Shown: one piece after another, positions 44,053 to 58,220 of the stretch
How the letters are laid out: every line of letters begins with the position of its first letter
Position numbering within the stretch: position 1 is the stretch's first letter
The notes under the pieces: model-generated
Told to the model about the DNA's origin: nothing
Seen by the model: only the letters and a program-made list of their open reading frames with translations
The model's database searches: none
Translations under genes and position numbers: made by a program
Assembly: GCA_963555705.1 (NCBI GenBank)
Contig: OY743180.1
Coordinates: forward strand, 31,466,129-31,530,128
Direction of reading: 5' to 3'
Length of the DNA stretch: 64,000 nt
DNA from: Ligustrum vulgare
Lineage: Eukaryota; Streptophyta; Magnoliopsida; Lamiales; Oleaceae

Positions 44053-46865
44053 CTTCTCAAGTACTCAATAATACAAGATGTGTCGTATATAGTGTCGCCT
44101 TTAAGAAGATCTTGTTGTCAAACAATCAAGTATCTTCTTCGTATCAATATTTCTCAATATGTGTTCTAAACACCATTTTGAGAAGATTAACCCCATGATT
44201 CTTGGAATCGAATCCTGTGTTGGATTCTTTTATGCTAACTACATTAGCATTACATTTATGTGTGTGGACTGAGAAATAAAAACAATCTTCCAAATCTAGC
44301 TCTATAGATTATGGTTCACAAAGTGAATGTCTTATTTCTCATCCATCATGGAGAAATTTTAAATAATTGCAATTTCACCTTCAAGGTTAGAAATTCAACT
44401 TCTTTCTTCAACTTTTGATAAAATCAAACATTTTGATTATCTCATCAAAATTAAGATTCTAGCTCCCCGGGCTTGCTTTGACCCATAATTATATCTCTGT
44501 AGCAAGTATACTACGTTTGGATATTTAAGGGTTCAAAAATCTCATAATTACAGCATGTTGCTACCACAAGCAGAATTTGAACTGATTCAAAGTAAACACC
44601 TTTATGGCCTATGAGTCTTACCATTTTAGGGAAATTAAACAAGTTCTAGAACTTGCTTTTATCTCAAATTCTATGGCTTCCTGACATCTCGTTTAGTCAA
44701 CATTTGACTCAGTTTCTATGTAAATATAGGCTCATTATCCTTGATAACTAATACAATATCAGCAATCAGAGATGTGTAACTCAATGAAATATACATGATC
44801 TTAATATCTTTACATAGAGCTAGTGCGTTCCCAGCCATCACTACGTCCTGAGTAGCTTGCGCATTCTAAGCTTTGATTTGTGCCTCATCCAATGGAAGCA
44901 CAGATTCTAGCTTAAATAATCGATTAATTAAATATGTGATATAATGAACTATTTCATGTTTTACTTTACTCACACTGTCTTCTCTTAGATGACTATTTCT
45001 CTAAGATATTGACAAAATTCGAGATCGAATTTCTTTCTCGATAGGAACGTAGAAATGATATCGAACCATCTTTTTGATATCCCACAAATATATATTTATT
45101 GGACTAAGTCCATTACTTATCCAAATTTGGTATACTTCTAATAAGTATTCAAGTTTTAAATCTTAACGCGAGGAAGATTAAATCTTTGAAATCCATATCT
45201 TATATGGTCTTTCATCAACCAATTATCATAAAACAAGACAAAGTGTGTAACATAAAGTGTCTTGTGCAAAGCTCCAAAAACTGTTTTATAGATTTTGTGT
45301 GGCTTCATCAATGATTACATCAATTGTAAATTTGTAATCTTTGTCCTTACAGATTCGCCATTGTGTCGAGGTGTATGGGAAAGAGTTATCTATGCAAAAA
45401 TTTTGTTCTCATAACATAATCTTGAAGTCAATCAATGTAAAATATTCTTCAACTTGATCAAATCTAAGTGCTTAAAACGTTTTTCTTATTTTGGCCTTCT
45501 AATTTATATTTGTATTATTTGAACTTTTCAAACTTCCAGATTTAAATTTCATTAAAAATAATAATGATTATCAAGGTTATCCATTGATTAAAGACCATTG
45601 TGACATATGCCCCCACTTCCATCAGAATATAACAGGCTTAATTGATCAACCATCCCACTTTTCCTTTATTTCAAAGAAAAAATGACTTGTTAATTTATCT
45701 CCAAGTTGAGATATATATATATCTCTATTAATTGAATCAGTTACGTGTCAGATTTAATTGTTACTTCTTCTTTGCCTTATAAATATTCAAAATGTAGACT
45801 ATTTTTTATCTACCTCACTTCCATAGTGTCCAATCTAAGTAAACAAATAACTGTTATTCTTAATTGAAGAGGATAATCACTTCATGTCCAAACATGAAGT
45901 GGAAGTGTCGTTCTTCATAAGAACTTTACTTAACAATTGTCTAATTTTAAACAGAATGCGAAGGTAAATATAGGTGATAGCTTCTTAAGCTGTTCAAGCA
46001 ACATTTGTTTTATTACCTACAAATAGGTATATTAACCTTTTTGCAATTGCTCTACTTTTAACCATTGTATATTATTGGTATCTAATACTCGATTAGCTAA
46101 GTAGATTATTTAACCTCTATAAAAAAGAAAACTGAAGTAGAAAATTTACAAAACTTCTCACTTCTTCACTTCGGTTAAGGAAGCCTCACACTTATAAATT
46201 TAGAGTCCTATTATTGGCATGTTTGAGAAGAATATTCTCGATCATATCGTGTTTGAGACCAGTTCTCAAAGGACGACGCCAATTAAAGGATTTCAATCTA
46301 ATAAACTTACTTAGTGTCAATTACATTACGCGCTTGTCTGGCCTCCATTATTTTCGAAAAATTGCGTTTTCTTTGATCCACAACAGTAATTATATTATTA
46401 AAAAATTGGAATAAGCTACTGGAAAAGTGTTTGATTCCCCTGACAGAATGTTGACCTTTCACGTCAATTTACTAGCATGCACCAAAAATACCCCTAATTT
46501 GTCTTCAAAAGTTCTGTTTAATTTTTTATTTAAGCCATGAAAAAAAGCAAAATTTCCAACTTTTCAAAGTGTGCATTTTCCTGCCATGTGTTCTAAACAA
46601 CATAAACGACCAATAAAAAATAAATACATAGACAATCCATTTTTTTCTCATAATGAAGACGTGAAATTCTAAAATTTCATATTTTTTGACACACAACAAT
46701 TTTTTATTGCACAACTCCTTGTCAATATCTTGTAAATGTAGCACATACAAAGGAAAAATGACCAAAAGGCCCGATGCTTAACAACGATATAACAAGATAA
46801 AATTTGGAACAAAATGGACAACCAACGAAATTGTTTGAGGTACACATTCCTATCCAATATGATAA

Positions 46866-48170
46866 TTAGGACAAACTTTGGGCCATATGGTCTCGTAGTT
46901 GGTCCCAAGGCATGTCCTCGTCTCCTACCGCATTCACCTCACCAGCGAATTCATCTTCTTCATCAGGGAGAACAATCTCAACTTCGTTGTCCTCAACTTC
47001 CTTGGCGTGTTGAAAACCTTCATCCAACTGCCCGTTCATCCTCATAAAATTATGAATCGCCATTGTAGCAACACTCTGAATGAGTAGCCTGGCATGCGAT
47101 CAAATATTTTCCATCGTTGTTTCCACACCCAAAGGCTCTCTCGATAACATTTCAACATGATGAGTGATGAAATTGAACCGCACGTGTGCATTTTTGAATC
47201 TGTGACCGCGTCTAGCATTTTTGTTACGAAACACTTGAAAACGGTATCGAATGTATACTCCCTTATACGGTGCCATATATCCAGGTCTGTGCGCGAAGCC
47301 CGAATCAACCAGGTAGTATTTTCCATTAGTTGGCACGGGAAAATTTATGTCTTCACTGTGAATCGATCTTGCAAGGATTCTACTTTCGTGTGCATTTCCC
47401 ATCGTTCCTAGAAGGAAGAACGTGAAACATAGATTGAAATCACAAACCGCTAGAACATTCTACGTTGGTATGCCCTTGTGGCCAATGAAATATTGCCTCT
47501 CATTTCGTGGTAAACCGCCATAACATGTTTACCATCAATTGTACAAATACAGTCCTGTGACATTACCTCTTAATTAGCGATTATCTAATTACATTTAATT
47601 GAGTAAAAATGATGAACATTATTAGCATTAACCTAGAACTGTGGATATCGTTCAGGGTCGGGGTGGTGGTTAGCGACCCCCATGATATAATCAGGATGTG
47701 GCTTAATCACACGTCCATCATATTGTACGACGAGTCACAAAACCGTCTTGAAGTAACAACCAATAGTTTCCAATGAATGTCCAAAATGAAACACACAAGA
47801 ACATACCAACTTGTTCGTATATGTCCACATTGCAATAGCTACATAGATCGTACTCGTCACATAACATGTGAGTGAACTGCGTGAAAGTGGGGGGGATACA
47901 TTCTAAACTCTTGATAACATGTTTGAGGGTAGACATAAATATTCTATAGCATGAAGATGTGCCCGTTCCTTGATGTTGGAAATAGAAACTGATGTCTTCT
48001 ATTTGGAGACATGTAATCATGCACAATAGTTTCAGTAATGTGACAATATCGAAGCCAAGTTTGTATATCATTTTGTAATTGATGCATGAACTCCGTGTCG
48101 TCCATATCGTCCTCGAAGTTGGAGCTATAACGTATCATGTATTTGTCATCGGATTCAGACATCACGTGCT
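46866..48170 (-). pseudogene. PIF/Harbinger DDE transposase, frameshifted
   Basis: Pieces in order from 48165: SPNRRHQFLFPTSRNGH and ECIPPTFTQFTHMLCDEYDL (N-terminal part), CICTIDGKHV (47570-47540, the first catalytic Asp), NVLAVCDFNLCFTFFLLG then GNAHESRILA, YYLVDSGFAHRPGYMAPYKG (second catalytic Asp), FNFITHHVEMLSREPLGV (third acidic position, expected R.VIER.FGV) and IHNFMRMNGQLDEGF at the end. All are motifs of the DDE_Tnp_4 Harbinger transposase. Frame changes and an in-frame stop near 47455 make it inactive. Confidence 0.85.
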
Positions 48171-48509
48171 CCGAATAATGTTCGCTGGAGTATATATGAA
48201 CATTGAATTACTCTGAAGCGTTTTCTCTATAAAGAAACATTTAGTTGAATAATGGACTTCAATTACCAAAAATTTTAGGCACCTATAGCATCTGGACAGG
48301 GAAAAAGTGAAACCAAGGTGATGGTTGAAGCCATTTTCGAGGTAGGCAGTTCTTGTCTTCTATTTTTGTATTTATTTTAAATGAAATAGAAGGGAAAAAA
48401 TGCCACACCCCTTTTTAATAGATAATTTTGTAAATTTTTATAAAGGCTGAAAATATTTACTCGATCTAAATATGCGATCAATTTTTTTATATATATTTAA
48501 ATATGGCGT

Positions 48510-51240
48510 AACCATTCTCACAATATAACAATAGTATATCGAGAGAAAAGAAGACTATATAGACTTAATGAAAATATTTTACATTGAGGTTACAAAAGTA
48601 TAAATAACCCCACTTTATAAGTCATATATACATGCATTACAAGATTCCAAAATACAGTATAAAAGACTTTAGAACCAAAAGATAGCCCACAAAATAACCC
48701 TACAGGTCTCATCCACGTACATTGATCCTCGAAATCCTGTAAGAGCTTCACAGCCAGCAAGGTCATCTATGAAGTTTCATGCTCACCTATAATGCAAGAA
48801 CTACATGAGCTAATGCCCAATAAGTAAAAATCATTCATGCCATGATTATGAATACATAATCGTGCAATTTCCTTAAAAAACATAAGGTTATAAATGTATC
48901 ATATTCAAATATTGACCAAGATGAGATCAAAACATTTTGATTAAAATCCTTTCTTTTCACTACGCCCTTGACCAATCTACTTTGCACCAAAAAGAGCTTT
49001 GCGAAATATCAAATCAATATCAATAATTCAATGGCCATTATGTCTTTGACACAGTCGAGTGGACCAGCCTCCTGTGACCACTAGAGGTACATCTCCTATC
49101 GGCCTCTATGATCACCCAAGAAGTATCCCACACACGGTGTCAATAATCATAATATAACAAAGACACAGTCAAGTGGTCCACCCTCCCGTAACCCACCAAG
49201 GAATCCTCCTATCTCTCCTTGTGTTTACCAAAAAGTCTCACTTACTTGCCAACAAATATCACAGCATGCCTCGCATGCCTTGATGCCCTAGTAGTGGTCA
49301 ATAAAACATTTTGCAATATGATTCACTTCTCAAAACATGTCGTGCATGCTAGATAACAAACTTTATGGTATGTCGTGCATGCACGTGCCAATGATCATGC
49401 ATAAAATACGTGATAAAAATGATTTCTTGAACACATATTCAATCATTGTGTTCAACATACGATATAAAACTTTCCAACAATTACTATGCTCTTGCATTGT
49501 AGTTGCAAATGGATTTTTACTTACCTTTCGCCTTCGCGTGTGTGTGTTCTCTACGGGTGTAACTCAAGTTCTTCTTTCAACTTAAAGGTGGAAAATAACC
49601 TGTATTATTACTTAATATCAAACACGGCTCTTAAGTTCACAAGATTAATACACATATTCCTTCACTATGACCATTAATATCAAGACAATCTAGATAACAC
49701 TAGGACTTTGAGTAGTAACCCCAAACATCCTCCTATTTCCAAGTTCAATGCAGGTAAAGCACATTTATTTGGATCAATAATGACCTAACACTCATTCAAA
49801 TCAAATTCCCAAACTTTAGAGGTGAATGGTAAAAATGCAAGGGTGAAACTATGCAAAATCTGAAAATGGACAGATTCTGATTTTAAATTTCAGCTGCGGT
49901 GCAGGTTGATTCATTCCTATTTTCATACCCTTAATGATATCCATTCATTCCAAAACTATTATCATACATTTATGACATTTATTTGAAGGTAATCAAGTCC
50001 CAAAATCACATAAATTACAGGACTTAAAGCCTCAAAAACAATTCATTTCACAGTACATCAAACTAAGAATTTCACTAAGGCTGTTTTGAGTTCCACTCTA
50101 TTTATCATGCTTCTAGTCAGATTCTACCCCAAAAACTCATTTAAAAACCTTTAAACTCATATATAAATACATTCAAATAGACTAATACGTTATTCCTCAA
50201 GATATAATTCAAAACCAATGGCTAAATCATCAAAGATCCTCAATTCCAGATTCTGCCTTTAAGGTTGTACTCATTTTCTTTCAATAACTAACCATTCTCT
50301 TGTCATCATAAATTCACCAAAACATAAAAAAAATCACTTAAATCAAGTTAAGAGATTAAATAGATCATAAAACACCCAAAATAAATGGATTAAAACCTCA
50401 AAACTGTGACACTTACTTGTGTAGGACTTCAATGCCCAGATTCTGTCTTTCTTATTTCTATTCAGCTTTCTAGTATTCTCTCTCACTTGGAAGCATTTGA
50501 GGACGTCTTTAGGGAGTTTTTTGTGTGTATTAAATGGTATATATAAGGTTTAAAGGTGCTGGAGTCATGATAAATTCCTTAGGGGTTAAGTAACAAACTA
50601 TTAAAGCACAAGTGGACATAAGCAAGCATGAGGTGGTAGCTCCTTTTTAATTCAGATTTTGTACCAACGTTCTTAAGTCCAAATCACGTGTCCTTAACAT
50701 ATTTAAAGAGTTTTAATGTGTAACTTAATAACCATAGGATCCTAATTTTGATGATAAAGTAATTTCCTCGACCGTTGATTCAAATCCGTTCCCGATTGAC
50801 ACCCGATCCTTGACCGATTTCTATAATTTCCACTTCAGTACTTATTACTTCACTTGAGCCTAATAATATAACATTGTGATCATACCATCTTATACCTAAT
50901 CTTCAAATTGTGTTAACTACTTATCTATTTCTTGGATTGCCTTAATCAATCTGAAATAAAAGCGTAAGATTTCACCGATCAAAAGTACGATGCTTTCAAA
51001 ATTATTGTCGAGTCATAATCCATCATCCACCACTTGATCAAACTAATTTTACACCATATCTCAACATGAGATTGATTACCTAAGAAGTTCGATGAATAAT
51101 ACCTTAAAACCTCAATAATTAAATGTATCATTTCAATAGAAAGTACAATGAATTATCAATGTAAATGCAAATGACAATGTCAACAATATGTGATGCATGA
51201 ATGATATTGGCCAAGTTTTAGTTTGAAGTTCGGGGTATTA
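48510..51240 (-). repeat. probable gypsy LTR insertion inside the Harbinger element
   Basis: On the minus strand the block starts TAATACCCCGAACTTC near 51240, as Tekay-like LTRs do (TGTAATACCCCG), and carries a TATA box (TTATATATACC near 50535) followed by a leader with AGAGAGAATACTAG. It lies between the two Harbinger genes and has no ORF. About 49040-49210 holds a two-copy repeat (cacagtcgagtgg / cacagtcaagtgg). The left end and TSD are not resolved. Confidence 0.4.
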
Positions 51241-51657
51241 AAAAAAATAATTAAAAATGGACAACAAGTGTGACGTACCAAACTTGGTCTGTGAAAAAAA
51301 AAATCCTCAGAACCAAATGTGTCCTTTAAAATAAAGCATCATTTTCAGGCAGTGTCTAGAGATTTCAACCACTTCCTCTTAGCTTACAGATATGGGAAAT
51401 TAAACAAGCATTTATAGCAGTGAAGTCCAGATCCTCCCCAGCTTAATTCAAGATTTGTCCTCTTGCAAGGTTAAGTTGTAAATAAAGGAAGCACAAGTAC
51501 AATATTCTTTCAACAAGAAACAAAGGAAATAAATATAAAAGTTTTAATCGTTACTACAAACATGAACTTAACAGACCATGAAGATTTAATGCAACATCAA
51601 CCTACTTTACAAGGGAAAATAATCTCACATGCTAAGATATATGAAAAACAATTCTAA

Positions 51658-53640
51658 TTAACAATTAGCATTCTCGAAAAGCAAGAATTGCAACTTGTGG
51701 AACTTGAAGTTTACCTCCGACCAGTTTGATCGCGCATGAAACAATACGTACTCAACTTGACCTTCATTTTCGGTGTTTCGCAGCTCGCAATGATTTGTAG
51801 TTCTCAGCTTTGGCAAGGTACCATATAGCGAACATGTGTAACTCCCCTCCAACCTTGACCAAACCCGTGTCCAGCAACTCATCAATGCATTCCTCAACGG
51901 TTCCTGTGTTCTTCACACTTGCTTAGCTAATTGACTCGGATTATTCCCAATGCTAGCAATTTGGTCCAGAGTTGCAGTAACTTTCCTAGCTCCATACCTT
52001 TTCTTCTTATTCTTCTCCTTCACTTACTTCCCTTTGCGCTTGTCCCCACTCCGTTGTTTTGAAATGTCCATTGAGAAATTTCCCTTGCCTTGAGTTGCAT
52101 CGCCGCTTGAGTCGGAGCCCTCTGCTTGAATTGGGAATTTATCATGAGGAGTCTCCTCATCACTATCAGAGCCAAGTTCAAAACCTCAAGTGACATCTTC
52201 GTTGGCGTGAGGGTAAATGTCGACGAGTTGTATCATTCACCGAACAAGCGGCTGTAGGTTTTGTAAATTTCACCATAGTCACGGTCTTCGAATTTAGCAT
52301 ACTTCGAATTTTCCTGTGAAAACAAATGTGGTGTCATTGAAAAAGCACATAGAACATAAGAAATAGAGAAAATAAACCGATTTGATGACCAATGGAACAA
52401 AACAAATTTGATGCATGTTCAAGCATTAATATCGTAACCATAAATCCATGTTTACTACTCAACTTGTTTCATTTTCACTGTTTTTATTGTTGAAATAAAG
52501 CAAGTCTAAACATGTTGAGTACTGAACAAAAGCTACATTACCGAACATGGACATTCTCCAACTAACCAATATGTTGCAATTCACCATTTTGTAGCATAAT
52601 CACACTCCATAGGAGAACTCATCAAAATTCGATATAGAACTGATTATAATTTGATGAATATTTGAATAAGATTCGATCTAGAACTGATTAAAATTATCAA
52701 TTTGTAATCATAGCACACCACAAGAGGACAAGTATGCTCACAGTATCCCTATCCATAATCAAATTTGATCAATAACTGACTACCACTCATAAACTGAAAA
52801 AAATATACCATCATAATCCAGTTTATCAAACTAACAGAAAATATTATACAACACGAGCCCAGCATCATACCAATTTCAGACATGCTTTAAACTCGTAACG
52901 ATAAAATAGAAAATCGATGACCACTGAACTTATCCCCCTTTTCAATATGCTGACTTGTTAATAAAATAGAATGAATCGATAAATGGAATTTTGTTTGCCC
53001 ACCACTGCTTGGAGGCATGAATACGATTCTCATTGTTGAGGCCAAACTCAAAGCCTGTGCAACCCAGCAATTCGAATAGGAGCTTGTGCTCTTTCATCAT
53101 CGCATTCCAGTGGTTTTTAAGCTGGGGGATAGTCCACTCGTTAACGGCCTCCCTATTGAATAGCTCTCTAATTCGTTCCCAACCTTTGTTCATGAAACAC
53201 TTTTCCCTCCTATGTCCTTTCGCCACGGCAAGCTAGGCTGCACCAACGAAAAAGTGCTTCTCTCTCTCATTCCACCTCGCATGTTTACGCTCTACAACTT
53301 CTAGAGGAGGCTGTTCGGATCCTCCAACCTTAAACGAATCGAGATTTGCAGTGGTGTAGTGCTGCATGGGTGTAGGAAGCACGGGTTAAACATTCCACCA
53401 CTCAAGAACACAATTGATTTCAATAATCGAAAAAAATTTGTAAGCTATCTTACCATGGACTCTAGGTAATGGTCGTGAGAATCGTTGCCATAGTCCATCA
53501 CAGTGAAGCTCGTAATGGGTGGTGATGGTGAGACATCCAAGTTCCCCCTTGGTGCACCTGAATCCTAGTGATGATCGAGGAGGGAGGTTGTGAATATTTA
53601 CGAGCTTTTGGAGCCTCAAATCTGGGCTGCTGAGAAGAAT
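51658..53640 (-). pseudogene. PIF/Harbinger ORF1 (Myb/SANT-like DNA-binding protein), broken
   Basis: 53226-52942 reads GWERIRELFNREAVNEWTIP, LKNHWNAMMKEHKLLFELLG and then ASKQWWANKIP, the Myb/SANT-like domain of plant Harbinger ORF1 and its relatives. Upstream (53620-53400) a frame contains YGNDSHDHYLESM, a likely N-terminus. Downstream (51897-51658) an exon piece ends ARSNWSEVNFKFHKLQFLLF. This protein normally binds the element ends with the transposase. Introns and frameshifts break it up. Confidence 0.7.
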
Positions 53641-54394
53641 TTTTGGAAGATGCTGCTACCAATTACAACGACAAAATTGAAGGGAAAGGGAATTGCAGAG
53701 TATGTATCATGAAGAAGGAGATGGGCATGCACCAGAAATTTTTCTTCAAATCTGAGAAAAGGGGATTTGTGGTAGGGGAGTCATTGAGAATATTGCAGAA
53801 GTGTAATGAGAGGGGTCATTAAGACATCCAACGGCTTCTGGAAGTGAGATAACGGTCTGGTCAAAACAGTACACTTGTGTCAGTTTTTTTAATAATATAA
53901 TTACTATTGTGAATCAAAGAAAACGTAAATTTTCAGAAATAATGGAGGCCAGACAAACGCATAAGTTCACATAATAACTAAAATTTTAAAACTCATACCA
54001 ACAATAATAATAATTAAAATAAATAATTTATTATCATGCATAAATCAATTTAATAATGTCTATTATTAAATCGATTACTCCCACTTCTTTATTGAAATTA
54101 ATGACCCTCTACATTAATGTTGTAAAATCATGTTAGATTCACAGTGGGCTAAGATCCCTTTGTTCTATTAGAGCCTTGAGTGAATCAACAAAAACTAACA
54201 AAACATCCAGCCTACAGGTAGATACTCCTATTAATCATATCTCTATGTGACTCTTAGATCATCAAAAAGACAACACTTTGTCATATACATCTTATGTACT
54301 TAGTTGACTATGCTTCCAAAATCTCTTCTACTTGAGTGACTCAACAAAAGATATATTTCGGTTAAATTCTAACCATGGTTCAGAAACATCTCAA

Positions 54395-56760
54395 TGTTTT
54401 CCCACCTTACCCCCACCCCACCTCACCTCACCTCACCTCACTCACAAATTCATAATTAAAACATTACACGTTTTGACGTCATAACCTCTCTCACCCCTGC
54501 CACGCCCCACCCACCCCACACACTCACTCCCAACAATGTGTTTCTTTTCTCTCTCTATATTTTCCCACCCTACCCCACTCACCCATGCACCCCCACCGCA
54601 CCTCACCTCACCTCACCAACAAAGTCATAGTCATACAAAATCAAATCACAATTACAAATTTAATCGCAAATTTCATCCCACCACCCACATGCACAAAGTC
54701 ACATTTGGTCACACAAAATCACAATTTGATCAAAATTACAAATTTAGTTGCAAAATTTACACCCACCTCACCTCACCTCACCTCACCCGACGTGTAAATT
54801 CATAACTGGTTACATAAAGTCATAATTACAAATTTAGTTGAAAAACCTCACCCTCAAAGTTGCAGTTGGTCACACAAGGTCGCAGTTCGGTCACGCGAGG
54901 TCACAGTTTAATCACATAAAGTCACATAAGGTCACATTTTGGTCACAATTCCCTCACACAAGGTCAAAGCTCGATCATTCATAATCATATTTGACACGAC
55001 TATTGGTCACATCACGTCCTTATCCAATGATCACACAAAGTTGCAATTACAAATTTAGCCACCGTTCGGCTATGGATTAAATTGAAATGATGATTTTGAA
55101 TTAATTTACATAATTTCCCATACCACTTTTTAACCATTCACATTTTCTCTCTCCAATTTTTAATCCCACATCTTACCTCGAAAACACAAATAAATCAACA
55201 AATAATTTAAATTCTTTGATTTGACAACAAACATTCTATTTATTTTGCAAAAAAAAGATTCCAAACGGTGCTTTAGTTGTAAAACCTCACCCCACCCACC
55301 CCCAAGGTCACAGTTGGTCACACAAAGTTACAGTTGGTCACATTAGGTCATAGTTCGATCAAACAAAATCGCAATTAGGTCACACGAGGTCACAGTTCGA
55401 TCACACAAAGTCGCAAATTGGTCACACAAGTTCACAGTTCAGTGACATAAAGTCACAATTTGGTCGCACAAGGTCACAGTTCGCTCACACAAAGTTACAT
55501 CTTGGTCACACATAATCATATTTAACACAACTGTTTGTCACATCATAATCAAACATAATTGCTCACATATTATTATTTATTGGTCACAACTTATGCATTT
55601 TCTTGATCACGATTAATCAATATTTTGATCACTAATTACCTAATAATTGATCATAATCATCCATAATTGTTCACAATTTATTTATTTATTGATTATTGAT
55701 TACAAATTACTCGTTTTCTTGATCACAGTTATTCAATTTTTTTTGTTATAATTATTTAATATTTAGTCACATTCTGTACTCGTCATAAGTCACATTTAGT
55801 CGATATTTTCGTCAAAATAAACTAATAATAGGTCAAAATTACCTATAATTGGTCACAAGCATTATCAAGTAATCCAAACCTACCTTGTAACCTTGACCCA
55901 TTCCACTCCACCCCACTTCCACAACCCCTTCCAATTCTTTCCTCCACTGTCTACTCAAAGTCCAGCAGACGTCGCGGTGGCGGTGGCGGCGGCGGCGGCG
56001 GCGATCGCCGCTACCACGACCACGACCACAACCACCAACATCCCCCCTTCACCCGCAAAAACCACCGCCTGCACCTAAATCACCTAATCCACCGCACAAA
56101 CAAACCAGCCACCGCACAACAAAACCAACCACTGACAGCACAATTGCACATCAAAATCATACAATCACTTCACAACAGTACCTTCACCGTCAACCACCAT
56201 TTTCACCCCTTACCAAACCACACATACAACAACAAATCAGTACACACACAAAGGGAATGAATGGTGCAAATTTGAGCAAAAATGTGGAAGAAACCCAGCT
56301 ACAAAAAACTGCAACCGCAATAATCATCGGTAGTTCTGTGGGGGTTAGAAGCAGCGACGCCGTTACTAGATTGGAGCAGCGACACCTGAACAGTGGCACC
56401 GCTATTAGAACGAAGCAGCGGTGAAGAACGTAAGCAGCGGCTGCTTCGCCGCTGCTTCGATCTAGCAGAAGTGCCGCTGCTTAGATATAGCAGGGATGAG
56501 AGGTCGGAGGATGGTGCTCCGGTGGTGGCCTGTGTGGGAAAGTGTGGAGGAAGAGGTCGCTGTCGCCGCCGGTGAGATGGTGGAGAGAGAGGCCTTCTAG
56601 ACTTGACGTGAGAGAGAGAATGGGTTGAGCACTATTGATTAATTATATAGATTTTAATTAATAAATTTTAATTGGGTAATTAACACCTGATTTTAAAAAT
56701 TTAAAGTTCATCAACTTATTATTACAAAGTAATAATAAAAAGTAGGCCTCCATATAATTT
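54395..56760. mobile_element. GTCACA-repeat element E1 inserted in copia-2 (ends uncertain)
   Basis: Absent from copia-1, where the flanks correspond to about 4460 and 5225. It contains CCTCA-repeat patches (54418, 54599, 54767), a kilobase of degenerate GGTCACA..AAGTCACA repeats (54855-55870), a GC-rich block with (CGG)n (55960-56010) and ORF-like pieces, and an AT-rich right end containing TAACACCTGATTTT, similar to the ends of E2 (59775-63500). No clear TSD found. Confidence 0.5.
54855..55870. repeat. degenerate GTCACA tandem repeat block (E1)
   Basis: Units like ggtcacacaaggtcacagttcg recur irregularly with a period of roughly 20-30 bp. Not a constant repeat with unique spacers. Confidence 0.8.
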
Positions 56761-58208
56761 TTTCATAAATTAACCATTCATTCAATCAGTCACATGGGTC
56801 GAGTCCATAACCATCCACTAAATAAACATTCATCGTATAAATGTATTATAATATAATATCTAATATTATATAAACAAATTTCAAGTTTTTAGCAATCTAG
56901 TTCGTCTAAACTAGTTTAGGGGGAAAAAAAGGGATCGGAACTATAATTAATCAATAAATTAATTAATTAACTTTGATTAGCGGGTCTATTTAATTAAAAT
57001 TATATTTTAATTAAATATTAAATTAGAGTCCAACTCTAAATCCAAAAAGAGGAAAATTGAATTAACATCTTAATTTAGGATAAAATTACTAAAATAAAAT
57101 AAAATTCAATTTAGTAATTAATTAATCAAATTAATTAATTAATCAAATTAATTAATTACTTTAATTAACGAATTTATTTAATTAAAATCAAATTTTAATC
57201 AAATACCAAATTAGAGTCTAATTCCAATTTCAGGATTATATGGCTAATTGAATTTAGGATCAATTCCTAATTAAGTTTTTATTAATAATCAATTAATCAA
57301 ATTAACTAATTATTAAATCGAGTTTAATTAAAATTAAATTTTAATTAAACATCAAATTAGAGTCCAAACTCTAATTCTAAAATTAAGGCAAAATGAATTA
57401 AAATTTTAATTTTGGATAAAATTCTTAAATAAAATAAAATTCAATTTTGGGTCAAAGTTATATATTTTTTTTAAAACCCAATATTAACAATAATTTAAAA
57501 GCAATGAATTTTGAAATAAAATTTTAATGGGTCAAAATTTTAAATTGGGTCAAACTCATTTAAAATCAAATTTTAAACCCTTTTTAAAAATTGCAACTTG
57601 ACTCTATATTCAAAATTATAACCAACCCTTCCAATTTCTCAAATTGTGTAACAGGCTCTTAAATTTTTAAATTGCATTTTGACCCCGTTCATAATTGCAG
57701 ACAAGAGCTCGCAGTTTAAGAAATTGCTTAGAAGCCCCCGTCCCCAAATCAGCCCCTTAACTGAAACCTAGAATCAGGTCATCCTCTCTTCGTCAAGGGC
57801 GGCCCTAATAAAAGCTAGCAACGCATCTTCCACCTGCCGCGGTGACCGCTGCTTCATAGCGACGGTATCCCACTGCCTGTAGCAACGCGAAGGCGCTGCT
57901 ACAGCAGCGATCGCGTTGCACTACAATGACTAAACTGCTTCGGGCCGCCGCTGCCTATCCCGACAACACATGCTCGCACAGCAGCAACTTTGCTGCCACA
58001 TCGCCGCCTTCCTCCGACAACTAATTTCGCAGGATTTTTCCAAACCATTTCTCGATCTATTTTTTCGACAAAAAATTAAATTTCTTTTCCAAATCAAATT
58101 TGGATCAAGAAAATCAATTTTCTCAAAAGCTAGATAACAAGAAAAATTAATTCAGTCATATTGAATTCATCAAAGAATTAAACAAATTCTAACAAGTAAC
58201 AAGGTAGG

Positions 58209-58219
58209 CTCTGATACCA
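58209..58219 (-). promoter_or_regulatory. primer-binding site of copia-2
   Basis: The minus strand reads tggtatcagag beside the LTR end, as in copia-1. Sets the minus orientation of copia-2. Confidence 0.88.
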
Positions 58220-58220
58220 C

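Larger units (their letters stand above)
46330..53960 (-). mobile_element. PIF/Harbinger DNA transposon with both genes, 7.6 kb
   Basis: Terminal inverted repeats of about 75 bp: GCGCTTGTCTGGCCTCCATT at the left and GCGTTTGTCTGGCCTCCATT on the complement at the right, continuing with about 85 percent match by eye. Flanks TTA (46326-46328) and TAA (53962-53964) suggest the 3-bp TWA target of the superfamily, with one change. Copia-1 has the uninterrupted site near 4035-4050. Both hallmark genes are recognisable on the minus strand: a Myb/SANT-like ORF1 and a DDE transposase, each decayed. Confidence 0.85.

Noticed and set aside
55893..56575. Host gene exon in the GC-rich block of E1
   Set aside because: Short unrelated ORFs with simple-repeat character (CGG and CAC runs); no domain or splice structure that I could support.
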